From: Phocaeicola massiliensis B84634 = Timone 84634 = DSM 17679 = JCM 13223
Lineage (GTDB): Bacteria; Bacteroidota; Bacteroidia; Bacteroidales; Bacteroidaceae
Direction of reading: 5' to 3'
NCBI RefSeq assembly: GCF_000382445.1
Contig: NZ_KB905473.1
Location: forward strand, 306,559-370,558
DNA length: 64,000 bases
In this document: in pieces, positions 44,101-53,501 of the stretch
Layout: each line of letters begins with the position of its first letter
How positions within the stretch are numbered: position 1 is the stretch's first letter
Notes under the pieces: model-generated
The model's database searches: none
Told to the model about the DNA's origin: nothing
Seen by the model: only the letters and a program-made list of their open reading frames with translations
Program-made: the position numbers and the translations under genes

Positions 44101-46631
44101 GAAATGTATTGAAAGCGGAAACGCTGGAACGCAAGTTCCCCCTGCTCTCGGTGGAGAACGGCTGCATCGTGAGCAAGGACGCCGACCTGACCGTGGCCTT
44201 CGAGGTGGAGCTTCCCGAGCTGTACACGGTGACGGCGGAAGAGTATGAGGCCATGCACTCCACCTGGATAAAGGCCGCCAGGGTACTGCCCGAGCACAGC
44301 ATCGTCTGCAAGCAGGACTGGTTCACGAAGGAGAGCTACCGTCCCCAAAACGGCGGGGAGGAACAGAGCTTCCTCTCGCGCAGCTATGAGCGGCACTTCA
44401 ACGAGAGGCCGTACCTGAACCACCGCTGTTACCTGTATCTGACAAAGACCACCCGTGAGCGCAACCGCCGGCAAAGTGACTTCAGCACCCTCTGCCGGGG
44501 ATTCCTGCTGCCCAGGGAGATTACCGACAAGGACATGGCGGCCCGCTTTCTGGAAGCGGTGGAGCAGTTCGAGCATATCGTGAACGACTCCGCCCATATC
44601 CGGCTGCGCCGCCTGGAAACGGAGGAGATTACCGGCACGAAGGAACATCCCGGGCTGGTGGAGAAATACCTCTCCCTCTCGATGGAGGACGGGACCGCCG
44701 TGCTGCAGGACATCTGCCTCAAGCCCGGACGGATGCGTATCGGGGACAAGCGGCTCTGCCTGCACACACTTTCGGATACGGAAGACCTGCCGGGCAAGCT
44801 CTCCACCGACATGCGCTACGAGCGTATGTCCACCGACAGGAGCGACTGCCGCCTTTCCTTCGCCGCACCCGTGGGGCTGCTGCTCTCCTGCAACCACATC
44901 TACTCGCAGTACGTGTTCATCGACAACGCGCAGGAAATCCTGCAGATGATGGAGAAGAACTCGCGCAACATGCTCTCTCTGTCACGGTACAGCCGGAGCA
45001 ATGCCGTGAACCAGGAATGGACGGAGATGTATCTGGACGAGGCGCATACCAAGGGAGTGCTTCCCGTCAGATGCCACTGCAATGTCATCGCCTGGGCGGA
45101 GGATGCGGAGGAGTTCCGCCGTATCAGGAACGACACGGGCAGCCAGCTTGCCATGATGGAATGCACCCCCCGTTACAACACCGTCGACACCCCGGTGCTT
45201 TACTGGGCGGGCATTCCGGGCAATGCGGGCGACTTTCCTGCCGAAGAGTCATTCTACACGTTCCTGGAGCAGGCGGTCTGCCTCTTTGCCGGGGAGACCA
45301 ATTACAGAAGTTCTCCCAGTCCGTTCGGCATCCGCATGGCGGACCGGCAGAACGGCATTCCGGTGCACGTGGACATTTCCGACCTTCCGATGAAACGGGG
45401 CATCATCACCAACCGCAACAAATTTATCCTGGGACCAAGCGGCAGCGGCAAGTCCTTTTTCACCAACCATCTGGTGCGCAACTATTACGAGCAGGGAGCG
45501 CATATCCTGCTGGTGGACACGGGCAACAGCTATCAGGGGTTGTGCCGGATGATCCACGACCGCACACGCGGCGGGGACGGCATCTACATCACGTATGAGG
45601 AGGACAATCCGATATCCTTCAACCCGTTCTACACCGATTCCGGACAGTTCGATGTGGAAAAGCGCGAGAGCATCAAGACTCTGATACTGACCTTGTGGAA
45701 ACGGGAGGACGAGGCGCCGAAACGTTCGGAAGAGGTGGCGCTCTCGGGAGCGGTGAACGCCTATATCCGTAAAATTACCGGGAATCGGGAGGCAAGGCCG
45801 GACTTCAACGGCTTCTACGAGTTCGTGGACGGTGACTACCGCCGGATGATAGCGGAAAAGAAGGTACGCGAGAAGGATTTCGACATCGACGGTTTCCTGA
45901 ACGTGCTGGAGCCTTTCTACAAGGGTGGCGACTACGACTTCCTGCTGAACTCCGACAGGGAACTGGACCTGACAAACAGGCGGTTCATCGTGTTCGAGCT
46001 GGACAACATCAGCGGCAACAAGGTGCTGCTGCCTGTGGTGACGCTGATCATCATGGAGACCTTCATCGCCAAGATGCGCCGTCTGAAAGGAATCCGCAAG
46101 GTAATATTGATAGAGGAGTGTTGGAAAGCCCTTATGTCCGCCAACATGAGCGGCTATATCCAATATTTGTTCAAGACCGTCCGTAAATATTTCGGTGAGG
46201 CCGTTGTGGTGACCCAGGAGGTGGACGACATCATCAGCTCCCCGATTGTGAAGGAGGCCATCATCAACAACTCCGACTGCAAGATCCTTCTGGACCAGCG
46301 GAAATACATGAACAAGTTCGAGCATATCCAGCGGCTGCTCGGCCTGACGGAGAAAGAGAAAAGCCAGATACTCTCCATCAACCAGGCGAACCATCCCGGA
46401 CGTTTTTACCGTGAAGTCTGGATAGGGCTTGGCGGCACCCGTTCGGCGGTCTATGCTACGGAAGTGAGCGCGGAAGAGTATTTCACGTTCACGACGGAAG
46501 AGTCCGAGAAACTGGAAGTGCAACGGCTTGCCGAGGAGCTGGACGGCAACCTGGAACTTGCCATCCGCCGGATGGCAGAGAGAAAACGAGAGGAACAAAG
46601 ACAAGTATCAACCCCAAAAAGAGAACAATGA
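44097..46631 (+). CDS. traG: TraG, VirB4-type conjugation ATPase
   Basis: Starting at 44097 (MRNVLKAETLERKFP), 844 residues. It is the motor that energises pilus assembly. Walker A GPSGSGKS is at 446-453, with downstream blocks VRKVILIEECWKALM-like IRKVILIEECWKAL (Walker B) and VVVTQEVDDIISSP. A longer in-frame start at 43914 would lie deep inside traF and is rejected. It overlaps traH by 4 bp. Confidence 0.95.
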   Translation: MRNVLKAETLERKFPLLSVENGCIVSKDADLTVAFEVELPELYTVTAEEYEAMHSTWIKAARVLPEHSIVCKQDWFTKESYRPQNGGEEQSFLSRSYERHFNERPYLNHRCYLYLTKTTRERNRRQSDFSTLCRGFLLPREITDKDMAARFLEAVEQFEHIVNDSAHIRLRRLETEEITGTKEHPGLVEKYLSLSMEDGTAVLQDICLKPGRMRIGDKRLCLHTLSDTEDLPGKLSTDMRYERMSTDRSDCRLSFAAPVGLLLSCNHIYSQYVFIDNAQEILQMMEKNSRNMLSLSRYSRSNAVNQEWTEMYLDEAHTKGVLPVRCHCNVIAWAEDAEEFRRIRNDTGSQLAMMECTPRYNTVDTPVLYWAGIPGNAGDFPAEESFYTFLEQAVCLFAGETNYRSSPSPFGIRMADRQNGIPVHVDISDLPMKRGIITNRNKFILGPSGSGKSFFTNHLVRNYYEQGAHILLVDTGNSYQGLCRMIHDRTRGGDGIYITYEEDNPISFNPFYTDSGQFDVEKRESIKTLILTLWKREDEAPKRSEEVALSGAVNAYIRKITGNREARPDFNGFYEFVDGDYRRMIAEKKVREKDFDIDGFLNVLEPFYKGGDYDFLLNSDRELDLTNRRFIVFELDNISGNKVLLPVVTLIIMETFIAKMRRLKGIRKVILIEECWKALMSANMSGYIQYLFKTVRKYFGEAVVVTQEVDDIISSPIVKEAIINNSDCKILLDQRKYMNKFEHIQRLLGLTEKEKSQILSINQANHPGRFYREVWIGLGGTRSAVYATEVSAEEYFTFTTEESEKLEVQRLAEELDGNLELAIRRMAERKREEQRQVSTPKREQ

Positions 46632-46984
46632 GAAACAAATCCCTTATGAGACTGGCGGTGTGCCTGATCGGTATGGCCGCCATGGTATTGCAAGGCTGCT
46701 CGGAGAGCGGCACCGACCGTGACAAGCTCTGCGGCTCGTGGAGCAGCGTGGAAGGCAAGCCGGACGTGCTGGTATATAAGGAAGGGGAAGCCTACAAGGT
46801 GACGGTGTTCGCCCGTAGCGGAAAGATGCGCCGTCTCAGGCCTCAGACCTACCTGCTGGTTGAGGAGAACGGGAACCTGTTCATCAACACGGGGCACCGC
46901 ATCGACATCTCCTACAACGAGGCCGCCGACGTGCTGACCTTCTCCCCGAACGGTGACTATGTGCGGAAGGAGGAACGCCCATGA
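46628..46984 (+). CDS. traH: TraH, conjugation lipoprotein (DUF3876)
   Basis: 118 residues with an N-terminal lipoprotein signal ending MVLQGC, so C-lipidation is expected. The body (CGSWSSVEGKPDVLVYKEG and YLLVEENGNLFINTGHR) matches the small DUF3876 family found between traG and traI in Bacteroides conjugative elements. Both ends overlap their neighbours by 4 bp. Confidence 0.82.
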   Translation: MRNKSLMRLAVCLIGMAAMVLQGCSESGTDRDKLCGSWSSVEGKPDVLVYKEGEAYKVTVFARSGKMRRLRPQTYLLVEENGNLFINTGHRIDISYNEAADVLTFSPNGDYVRKEERP

Positions 46985-47610
46985 AAGCGAAGTCACTCCT
47001 GATCGGAACGGTACTCGCCCTGTGCGGCACCGGCGCCAATGCCCAGTGGGTGGTGACCGATCCCGGCAACCTTGCCCAAAGCATCATCAACATGTCGGAC
47101 AACATCGCCCATACCTCGAAAACGGCGGTCAATACGGCCGACAGCTTTGCGGAGACGGTGAAGATTTACGAGCAGGCCAAGAAGTATTACGACCAGTTAA
47201 AGGCGGTGAACGACCTGATACAGGACGCCCGCAAGGTGCGCGACATCATCCTGATGGTGGGCGACGTGTCCGACATCTATGTAACGAACTTCGGCAAGAT
47301 GATGAACGACGGGAACTTCTCGCCCCGCGAGCTGGACGCCATCGCCTTCGGCTACACCCGCCTGCTGGAGGAGAGCAACGGCGTGCTGCAGGATCTCAGG
47401 CAGGTCATCAACGTGAGCACGCTCTCCATGACCGACAAGGACCGCATGGACGTGGTGGACCGCTGCTACTATGAGATGCGCCGCTACCGCAACCTGGTGA
47501 GCTATTACACGAACAAGAACATCGCCGTGAGCTATCTCCGTGCCAGAAAGAAGAACGACCTGGACCGGGTGATGCGGCTTTACGGGAATGAAACCTCCAA
47601 ATACTGGTAG
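46981..47610 (+). CDS. traI: TraI, periplasmic conjugation protein (DUF4141)
   Basis: 209 residues with a signal peptide (MKAKSLLIGTVLALCGTGANA) and a helical, coiled-coil-like mature part with VTDPGNLAQSIINMSDNIAH, as in VirB5-like DUF4141 proteins. The position between traH and traJ is conserved in CTnDOT-type tra operons. Confidence 0.85.
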   Translation: MKAKSLLIGTVLALCGTGANAQWVVTDPGNLAQSIINMSDNIAHTSKTAVNTADSFAETVKIYEQAKKYYDQLKAVNDLIQDARKVRDIILMVGDVSDIYVTNFGKMMNDGNFSPRELDAIAFGYTRLLEESNGVLQDLRQVINVSTLSMTDKDRMDVVDRCYYEMRRYRNLVSYYTNKNIAVSYLRARKKNDLDRVMRLYGNETSKYW

Positions 47611-47612
47611 CC

Positions 47613-48626
47613 ATGATGCCGTTGTCGATAGATTTTGCCAACCTGCATACCATACTGGCGACCCTGTATGACGATATGCAGCCCCTTTGCAAGGACATGA
47701 TGGACGTGGGAAAGGGACTTGCCGGGCTGGGTGCCCTGTTCTATGTCGCCGTCCGCGTGTGGCAGTCGATGGCCCGTGCCGAACCGATAGATGTCTATCC
47801 CCTGCTGCGTCCCTTCGCCATCGGCATCTGCATCCTGCTTTTCCCCACGCTGGTGCTCGGCACGCTGAACACCGTGCTCAGCCCGATAGTACAGGGTACG
47901 CACAAGATGCTTGAGGGGCAGACGCTGGATATGGAACAGTACAGGGCGCAGAAGGAGGAACTGGAAAGGGAGGCCATGCTGCGCAATCCCGAAACCGCCT
48001 ACCTGGTGAGCGACGAGGAATTCGACCGTCAGCTGGACGAGCTGGGCTGGTCAACCATAGATACCGCCTCCCGCCTGGGCATGTACGTGGAGGTGGGGAT
48101 GTACAATCTGGAGAAGAAAATCCGTGACGCCTTCCGCAGCCTGCTGGAACTGATATTCGCGGCGGCATCGCTGCTGATAGACACCGTGAGGACCTTTTTC
48201 CTTGTCGTGCTCTCCATACTGGGACCGGTGGCGTTCGCCTTCAGCGTATGGGACGGTTTCCAGTCCACGCTCGGGCAGTGGTTCACGAGGTACATATCCG
48301 TCTACCTTTGGCTTCCGGTCAGCGACCTGTTCAGCACCCTGCTCGCCAAGCTCCAGGTGCTGATGCTCCAAAATGACATTCTGGAATTACAGAACAACCC
48401 CGACTACTCGATAGACAACTCAAATAGCGTCTATATCATATTCATGCTGATAGGGATTATCGGGTACTTCACCGTCCCGACGGTGGCGGGCTGGATCGTA
48501 CAGGCGGGCGGAGCCGGAAACTTCAGCCGTAACCTGAACCGCACGGCCACGAAAGCGGGCGGTTTCGCTGCCGGGACGGGCGGTGCCGTACTGGGGAATA
48601 TCGGGGGAAGGCTGCGGGGCAAATAG
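47613..48626 (+). CDS. traJ: TraJ, VirB6-like inner-membrane conjugation protein
   Basis: 337 residues with several membrane segments (about 30-55, 65-90, 180-215, 265-295) and the conserved middle TVRTFFLVVLSILGPVAFAF followed by WLPVSDLF, typical of TraJ. The C-terminus is glycine-rich and basic. It starts 2 bp after traI. A 122-bp gap follows, with no gene. Confidence 0.88.
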   Translation: MMPLSIDFANLHTILATLYDDMQPLCKDMMDVGKGLAGLGALFYVAVRVWQSMARAEPIDVYPLLRPFAIGICILLFPTLVLGTLNTVLSPIVQGTHKMLEGQTLDMEQYRAQKEELEREAMLRNPETAYLVSDEEFDRQLDELGWSTIDTASRLGMYVEVGMYNLEKKIRDAFRSLLELIFAAASLLIDTVRTFFLVVLSILGPVAFAFSVWDGFQSTLGQWFTRYISVYLWLPVSDLFSTLLAKLQVLMLQNDILELQNNPDYSIDNSNSVYIIFMLIGIIGYFTVPTVAGWIVQAGGAGNFSRNLNRTATKAGGFAAGTGGAVLGNIGGRLRGK

Positions 48627-48748
48627 GCTCTATGGCAACCCGTTTCCGTGAGTCGGCAACTTGGATTACCGGGTTGGCGACTTGTCGGAAGGAGCCGCCC
48701 GGTCATACCGGAACATTTATTTATTCATTCAAACCAATCATTCGCTAA

Positions 48749-49372
48749 ATGGAATTCAAGTCATTGACCAACATTGAGAGCAGCTTCAGGCGTATCCGGT
48801 TGATGCTGGCTGTCTTTACCGGCTGCTGTGCGCTCATTACCGGCTATGCGTTGTGGAGCTCGTACCGTTTCGCCGAGAAGCAACGGGAAAAGATCTATGT
48901 GCTGGATAAGGGCAAGTCGCTGATGCTCGCCCTCTCGCAGGATCTTTCACAGAACCGCCCCGCCGAGGCGCGGGAACACGTCCGGCGTTTTCACGAGCTG
49001 TTCTTCTCGCTCTCCCCGCAGAAGGACGCGATCGAGCACAATATAGGCCGTGCCCTGCAGCTGGTGGACAAGAGCGCCTATCACTACTATGTGGACTTTG
49101 CCGAAAAGGGATATTACAACCGGCTGATTTCGGGCAACATCAACCAGGTGGTACACGTGGACAGCGTGGTGTGCGACTTTGCCGCCTATCCCTACAAGGC
49201 GCGTACATATGCCCGGCAGCTGATCATCCGTGAGAGCAACGTGACCGAGCGAAGCCTTGTCACCTCCTGTTCGCTCCAGAATACGGGGCGTTCGGACGAC
49301 AATCCCAACGGGTTCATCATCGAGCAGTTCACCATACTGGAGAACAGGGATATAAGGAGTGTGGAACGATGA
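48749..49372 (+). CDS. traK: TraK, VirB8-like conjugation protein
   Basis: 207 residues with one N-terminal membrane helix (about 16-36) and a periplasmic NTF2-like domain; the start EFKSLTNIESSFRRIRLM is characteristic of TraK. It overlaps traL by 4 bp. Confidence 0.9.
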   Translation: MEFKSLTNIESSFRRIRLMLAVFTGCCALITGYALWSSYRFAEKQREKIYVLDKGKSLMLALSQDLSQNRPAEAREHVRRFHELFFSLSPQKDAIEHNIGRALQLVDKSAYHYYVDFAEKGYYNRLISGNINQVVHVDSVVCDFAAYPYKARTYARQLIIRESNVTERSLVTSCSLQNTGRSDDNPNGFIIEQFTILENRDIRSVER

Positions 49373-49668
49373 GAGGGAAACCTGCCGTCTTAAAACGTGC
49401 GGACAGCCGTATCTGGCTGTTCTGCCGCCGGCTGACCGGGAAGCAGCGCATTGTCTTGACAAGTGTCGTCTCGCTTCTGTTCACGGCAGCCTGCCTGTAC
49501 TCGGTTGTCTCTTCCGTGTCCCGTTTGGGGGAACGGAAGGGCGACATGAAAACCGGGCATATCCGGCCCGTCATGTTACGGCCGGAAACAACAACCATTC
49601 ATTCAAACATCCAGAAACATGAAAATGGACTTTCAGAAAATCAGGGAACGGCTGGGGCTGTCGAGTGA
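49369..49668 (+). CDS. traL: TraL, small conjugation membrane protein (DUF3989)
   Basis: 99 residues with a basic start and a single membrane helix at about 24-46, as in DUF3989/TraL. The 3' end overlaps the start of traM by 50 bp, a common arrangement in these operons. Confidence 0.8.
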   Translation: MRGKPAVLKRADSRIWLFCRRLTGKQRIVLTSVVSLLFTAACLYSVVSSVSRLGERKGDMKTGHIRPVMLRPETTTIHSNIQKHENGLSENQGTAGAVE

Positions 49669-50926
49669 CAAGCCGCTGACTCCCGAAGAGAAGCGCCGAC
49701 GCGCGAGGTATATTGTCTATCCGTTCTTCTGCCTGCTGTGCGCCGGATTTCTCCTGCTGGTATTCAGCCCGTCGGAAAAGGAGAAGGCGGAAAAGGAAAA
49801 GGGCAAGGGATTCAACGTAGAGATGCCCTCGCCGAAAGATTCGGAAATGGAGGGCGACAAGGTAAGCGCCTACGAGCAGGAAGCACTGGCTAAAAAGGAA
49901 AAATGGCGCAGGGGAACCTTCCAGGAGATGTCCAAGCTGCTCAACAAGGACAGTCAGGATACTGCCGGCCTTACCGCAGGAAAAGCCAACACGGAACTTC
50001 CGCCGGAACCGGAAACGGGGAAATCCCCCGGCTCCGTCCATTCCTCTGCGGAAGCCTACCGGAATATGAACCGCTCGCTGGGTGCTGTATATACTCGGAA
50101 TGAAAACCAACAAAATGCCGATCTGCTCCGCCGTATAGAGGAACTGGAAAAAGAAAAGAGACCGGCGGAAGGACAGCCGGAAGGACAGACCCTGGAAGAA
50201 AAGATGGCACTGCTGGAAAAGTCTTACGAGCTGGCCGCCCGGTACAACGGGAAGCAACCGGATGCCCCGGCTGCCGTGAATGGCCGGAGCGACCGGAAAG
50301 ACAGGACAGCCGTCCGCCCGGTGAAACAGGTACGGAATCAGGTGGTGTCATCGCTTGCACAACCTATGGGCAATGAGGATTTCATCGCCGAATTTGCGGG
50401 AGAGAGGAATACCGGTTTCCACACCCCTATAGGCAGGACACTCCCTTCCGGCAGGAATACCATCGCCGCCTGTGTACACGGCACGCAGACCGTATCGGAC
50501 GGGCAGGTGTTGCGCATCCGGTTACTGGAGCCGATGGCGGTGGACGACCGGCTCATTCCCCAAGGGATGGTATTGACCGGCGGTACACGCATCCAGGGGG
50601 AGCGGATGGACATCCTTGTAGAGACGGTGGAATACAAGGGCACGCTGTTTCCTGTGGAACTGGAGGTATATGATGCCGACGGACAGCGGGGAATCCTCGT
50701 GCCGAACTCGATGGAGTATGATGCGGCGCGTGAGATAGCCGCGGGTATGGGCGCCTCAATGGGGAGCAGCATCAACATCTCGACGGATGCCGGGGCGCAG
50801 ATTGCCTCGGACGTGGGCAAGGGGGTAATACAGGGCGTGTCGCAATATGTGGAAAAGAAAATGCGTGCGGTGAAAATCACCCTAAAAGCCGGACACCGGC
50901 TGTTGCTGCACTCTCCCGAAAAATGA
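49619..50926 (+). CDS. traM: TraM, VirB10-like conjugation protein
   Basis: 435 residues with an N-terminal membrane helix (about 32-52), a charged coiled region (about 60-210) and a C-terminal beta-barrel-like domain (FIAEFAGERNTGFHTPIGRT, LIPQGMVLTGGTRIQGERMD). This is the TraM/VirB10 architecture bridging inner and outer membranes. Start at 49619 or 49625 (MDFQKIRE). Confidence 0.9.
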   Translation: MKMDFQKIRERLGLSSDKPLTPEEKRRRARYIVYPFFCLLCAGFLLLVFSPSEKEKAEKEKGKGFNVEMPSPKDSEMEGDKVSAYEQEALAKKEKWRRGTFQEMSKLLNKDSQDTAGLTAGKANTELPPEPETGKSPGSVHSSAEAYRNMNRSLGAVYTRNENQQNADLLRRIEELEKEKRPAEGQPEGQTLEEKMALLEKSYELAARYNGKQPDAPAAVNGRSDRKDRTAVRPVKQVRNQVVSSLAQPMGNEDFIAEFAGERNTGFHTPIGRTLPSGRNTIAACVHGTQTVSDGQVLRIRLLEPMAVDDRLIPQGMVLTGGTRIQGERMDILVETVEYKGTLFPVELEVYDADGQRGILVPNSMEYDAAREIAAGMGASMGSSINISTDAGAQIASDVGKGVIQGVSQYVEKKMRAVKITLKAGHRLLLHSPEK

Positions 50927-50975
50927 AAAGAGAAAAGAAACCAACCATTTATTCACCAACCAATCAAGAACGCAC

Positions 50976-51890
50976 ATGAAGAAGATTCTGATGATGTTTG
51001 CCCTGATTATGGGCGCAGTGGCTGCATACGCGCAGCAAGGCAGCGGGGATTATTACGAGGGATTGAGCCGCAAGATCGGCTTCAGCCAAATGATTCCCCC
51101 GCATGGTCTGGAAATCACGTATGACAAGACTGTACATATAATTTTCCCCTCTCCCGTAAGATACGTGGATTTGGGTTCCCCCAACCTGATAGCGGGCAAG
51201 GCGGACGGTGCGGAAAACGTCATCCGTGTGAAGGCGACCCGGAAACATTTCCGCAGTGAAACCAATATGAGCGTGATAACCGAGGACGGCAACTTTTACA
51301 CATTCAACGTCAAGTATGCCGACGAGCCGTTGCTGCTGAACGTGGAGATGTGCGACTTCATCCATGACGGGGAGTCGGTTAACCGTCCGAACAATGCGAT
51401 GGAAATCTACTTGCAGGAACTCGCCGGGGAGTCGCCCCGTCTGGTACGGCTGATCATGAAATCCGTGTATGGGCAGGACAAACGCAAGGTCAAGCACATC
51501 GGCAGCAAGCGGTTCGGGGTTCAATACCTGCTCAAGGGGCTTTACGCACACGGCGAGCTGCTCTATTTCCATACCGAGGTGAAGAACGCCACGCACGTGC
51601 CTTTCGATGTGGACTTCGTAACTTTCAAGATTGTAGACAAGAAAATCGTGAAGCGTACCGCCATGCAGGAGCAGGTTATCTATCCGCTGCGTGCCTTCAA
51701 CTATGTGACCCGTGTGGACGGGAAGAAGAACGAGCGGACGGTGTTCGCCCTGCCCAAGTTCACCATCCCCGACGGCAAGAAGCTGGTCGTGGAGATGTAC
51801 GAGAAACAGGGTGGCCGCCATCAGTCGTTTGAGGTGGAGAACGAAGACCTTGTACGCGCCGAGACTGTCAATGAACTGAAAGTAAGATGA
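50976..51890 (+). CDS. traN: TraN, VirB9-like conjugation protein (DUF4138)
   Basis: 304 residues with a signal peptide (MKKILMMFALIMGAVAAYA) and a beta-rich body opening TYDKTVHIIFPSPVRYVDLG, characteristic of TraN, which forms part of the outer-membrane pore complex. The last codons overlap the traO start. Confidence 0.9.
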   Translation: MKKILMMFALIMGAVAAYAQQGSGDYYEGLSRKIGFSQMIPPHGLEITYDKTVHIIFPSPVRYVDLGSPNLIAGKADGAENVIRVKATRKHFRSETNMSVITEDGNFYTFNVKYADEPLLLNVEMCDFIHDGESVNRPNNAMEIYLQELAGESPRLVRLIMKSVYGQDKRKVKHIGSKRFGVQYLLKGLYAHGELLYFHTEVKNATHVPFDVDFVTFKIVDKKIVKRTAMQEQVIYPLRAFNYVTRVDGKKNERTVFALPKFTIPDGKKLVVEMYEKQGGRHQSFEVENEDLVRAETVNELKVR

Positions 51891-52474
51891 GTGCCATGAA
51901 AAGAAACTTCATCTTTATTATCCTCCTGCTTGCCCTCTTTACGGGGCAGGCGGAAGCCCAGCGCCGGCTGCCGGGGATGAAATCCGTCCGCTTTACCGCT
52001 GAAATGGCCGACGGCTTTTACAGCCGGGCAGACCGCCATGATGCGGGCTACGCCTTTTCGCTGGCTGTTGCCACTTACACAAAGAAAGGGAACCAGTGGG
52101 TGTTTGGCTGTGAGATGCTACAACGTAATAACCCTTACCGGAACACGTATGTCCCACTGTCGCAATATACAGGGGAAGGCGGTTATTATCATACAATCCT
52201 TTCCACATCCGGCAAGTCTTTCTTTCTGAACCTCGGCGCTTCCGCCTTGCTGGGCTACGAGGCCGTGAACAACGGAAACCGCCTGTTGGATGACGGAGCT
52301 TCCTTGCGCAAGTATGAGTCCTTCATCTATGGAGGCGCGGTGACACTGGAAGCGGAGGGATACCTGTCGGACAGGATAGCCCTGCTGATACGCCTGCGTG
52401 AACGTTTTGTATGGGGTGGCGCTTCCGGCCGCTGCCATTTCCAGTATGGAGCCGGAGTCAAATACATTTTCTAA
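51887..52474 (+). CDS. traO: TraO, outer-membrane conjugation protein
   Basis: 195 residues with a signal peptide ending LFTGQAEAQ; MKRNFIF at 51896 is the more natural start. The body is rich in alternating aromatic beta strands and ends with the aromatic KYIF, as in outer-membrane barrels. Position after traN matches TraO. Confidence 0.85.
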   Translation: MSAMKRNFIFIILLLALFTGQAEAQRRLPGMKSVRFTAEMADGFYSRADRHDAGYAFSLAVATYTKKGNQWVFGCEMLQRNNPYRNTYVPLSQYTGEGGYYHTILSTSGKSFFLNLGASALLGYEAVNNGNRLLDDGASLRKYESFIYGGAVTLEAEGYLSDRIALLIRLRERFVWGGASGRCHFQYGAGVKYIF

Positions 52475-52495
52475 CCTTAAAAAGAACATATACCC

Positions 52496-52957
52496 ATGAA
52501 AAGAAGAATCCTTGATTTTATGATGACAGCCTGTTGCATGGTATTTTCCTTTCTTGCCCTTGTCGCCTGTGACAATGAGCTGGATATCAGACAAGAATAC
52601 CCGTTCACGGTGGAGTCCATGCCGGTGGCGGACGAAATCGTAAACGGTGAGACGGTGGAAATCCGTCTGGAAATCAAGCCGGAAGGAAACTTTTCCGGAA
52701 CTGTCTATACGCTGAGGTATTTCCAGCCCGACGGAAAGGGCAGTCTGAAGATGGAGGACGGAACGGTACTGAAACCCAATGACCGTTATTTGCTGAACGA
52801 ATGGAAATTCCGTCTTTACTATACCTCGCAGAGCGGCAAGGAATCACAGACCATAGACCTCTATTTTGAAGACAATTGGGGAAATCTGCAACAGTTGACA
52901 TATGATTTCAATGGAAAGGATGCGGAGGAGGAAGACAATAATACGGAGGCCGCATGA
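52496..52957 (+). CDS. traQ: TraQ, conjugation lipoprotein (DUF3872)
   Basis: 153 residues with a lipoprotein signal (SFLALVAC, cysteine followed by D) and a beta-sandwich-like body with DIRQEYPFTVESMPV, characteristic of DUF3872/TraQ. In CTnDOT a primase gene traP lies between traO and traQ; here it is absent. The gene overlaps the lysozyme by 4 bp. Confidence 0.83.
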   Translation: MKRRILDFMMTACCMVFSFLALVACDNELDIRQEYPFTVESMPVADEIVNGETVEIRLEIKPEGNFSGTVYTLRYFQPDGKGSLKMEDGTVLKPNDRYLLNEWKFRLYYTSQSGKESQTIDLYFEDNWGNLQQLTYDFNGKDAEEEDNNTEAA

Positions 52958-53433
52958 AAAGAATACCGGTTATTATGATTTTTCTGTCACTTGTTCTGTA
53001 TGGCAAGGCGGAAAATCCCCCGTCTGACAAGGATAAGGCGGTAGCCTGCATCAAGCGGTGGGAAGGCTGGCACCGGGGGAAAATGCCTTACATCGGTTAC
53101 GGACACCGCCTGCTCCCCCATGAGAAGCTGACCGAGAACCTGAGTGAGGCACAGGCGGACTCACTTTTGAGATGCGACCTTGAACGGTGCCTGAACGTAT
53201 TCCGTAAATATGGAAAAGACTCGCTTCTTTTAAGTCTGTTAGGCTTTAATGTAGGCTGTTACCGTCTGATCGGAAACGGCAAAATACCTAAAAGCAGACT
53301 GATTCAGAAACTGGACAGCGGCAACCGGGATATTTACAGGGAATATGTATCGTTCCGCTGTTATCGGGGGAAAGTCATTCCAGGCATAGAGAGAAGAAGA
53401 AAAGAGGAGTTTGAACTGTTCTATATACCGTAG
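52954..53433 (+). CDS. Transfer-associated lysozyme (GH24-type)
   Basis: 159 residues with a signal peptide (MKRIPVIMIFLSLVLYGKA) and a phage-type lysozyme core: IKRWEGWH with E37 as the likely catalytic acid, then YIGYGHRL. Peptidoglycan hydrolases at the end of tra operons open the wall locally for the mating channel. It is the last gene of the rightward tra operon, followed by a strong terminator. Confidence 0.87.
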   Translation: MKRIPVIMIFLSLVLYGKAENPPSDKDKAVACIKRWEGWHRGKMPYIGYGHRLLPHEKLTENLSEAQADSLLRCDLERCLNVFRKYGKDSLLLSLLGFNVGCYRLIGNGKIPKSRLIQKLDSGNRDIYREYVSFRCYRGKVIPGIERRRKEEFELFYIP

Positions 53434-53446
53434 ATTGAAATTATGC

Positions 53447-53487
53447 AAAGCCGTGAACGGACGCTTGCCATCGCCGTTCACGGCTTT
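53447..53487. terminator. Bidirectional terminator after the tra operon
   Basis: Perfect 14-bp stem AAAGCCGTGAACGG (53447-53460) and CCGTTCACGGCTTT (53474-53487) with a 13-base loop, placed between the ends of the convergent lysozyme and DUF932 genes. Confidence 0.88.
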
Positions 53488-53501
53488 AGTCTTAGCCACT
53501 C

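Noticed and set aside
45249..46604. A 451-codon leftward frame inside traG
   Set aside because: traG reads through as an intact VirB4-type ATPase with Walker motifs on the plus strand.
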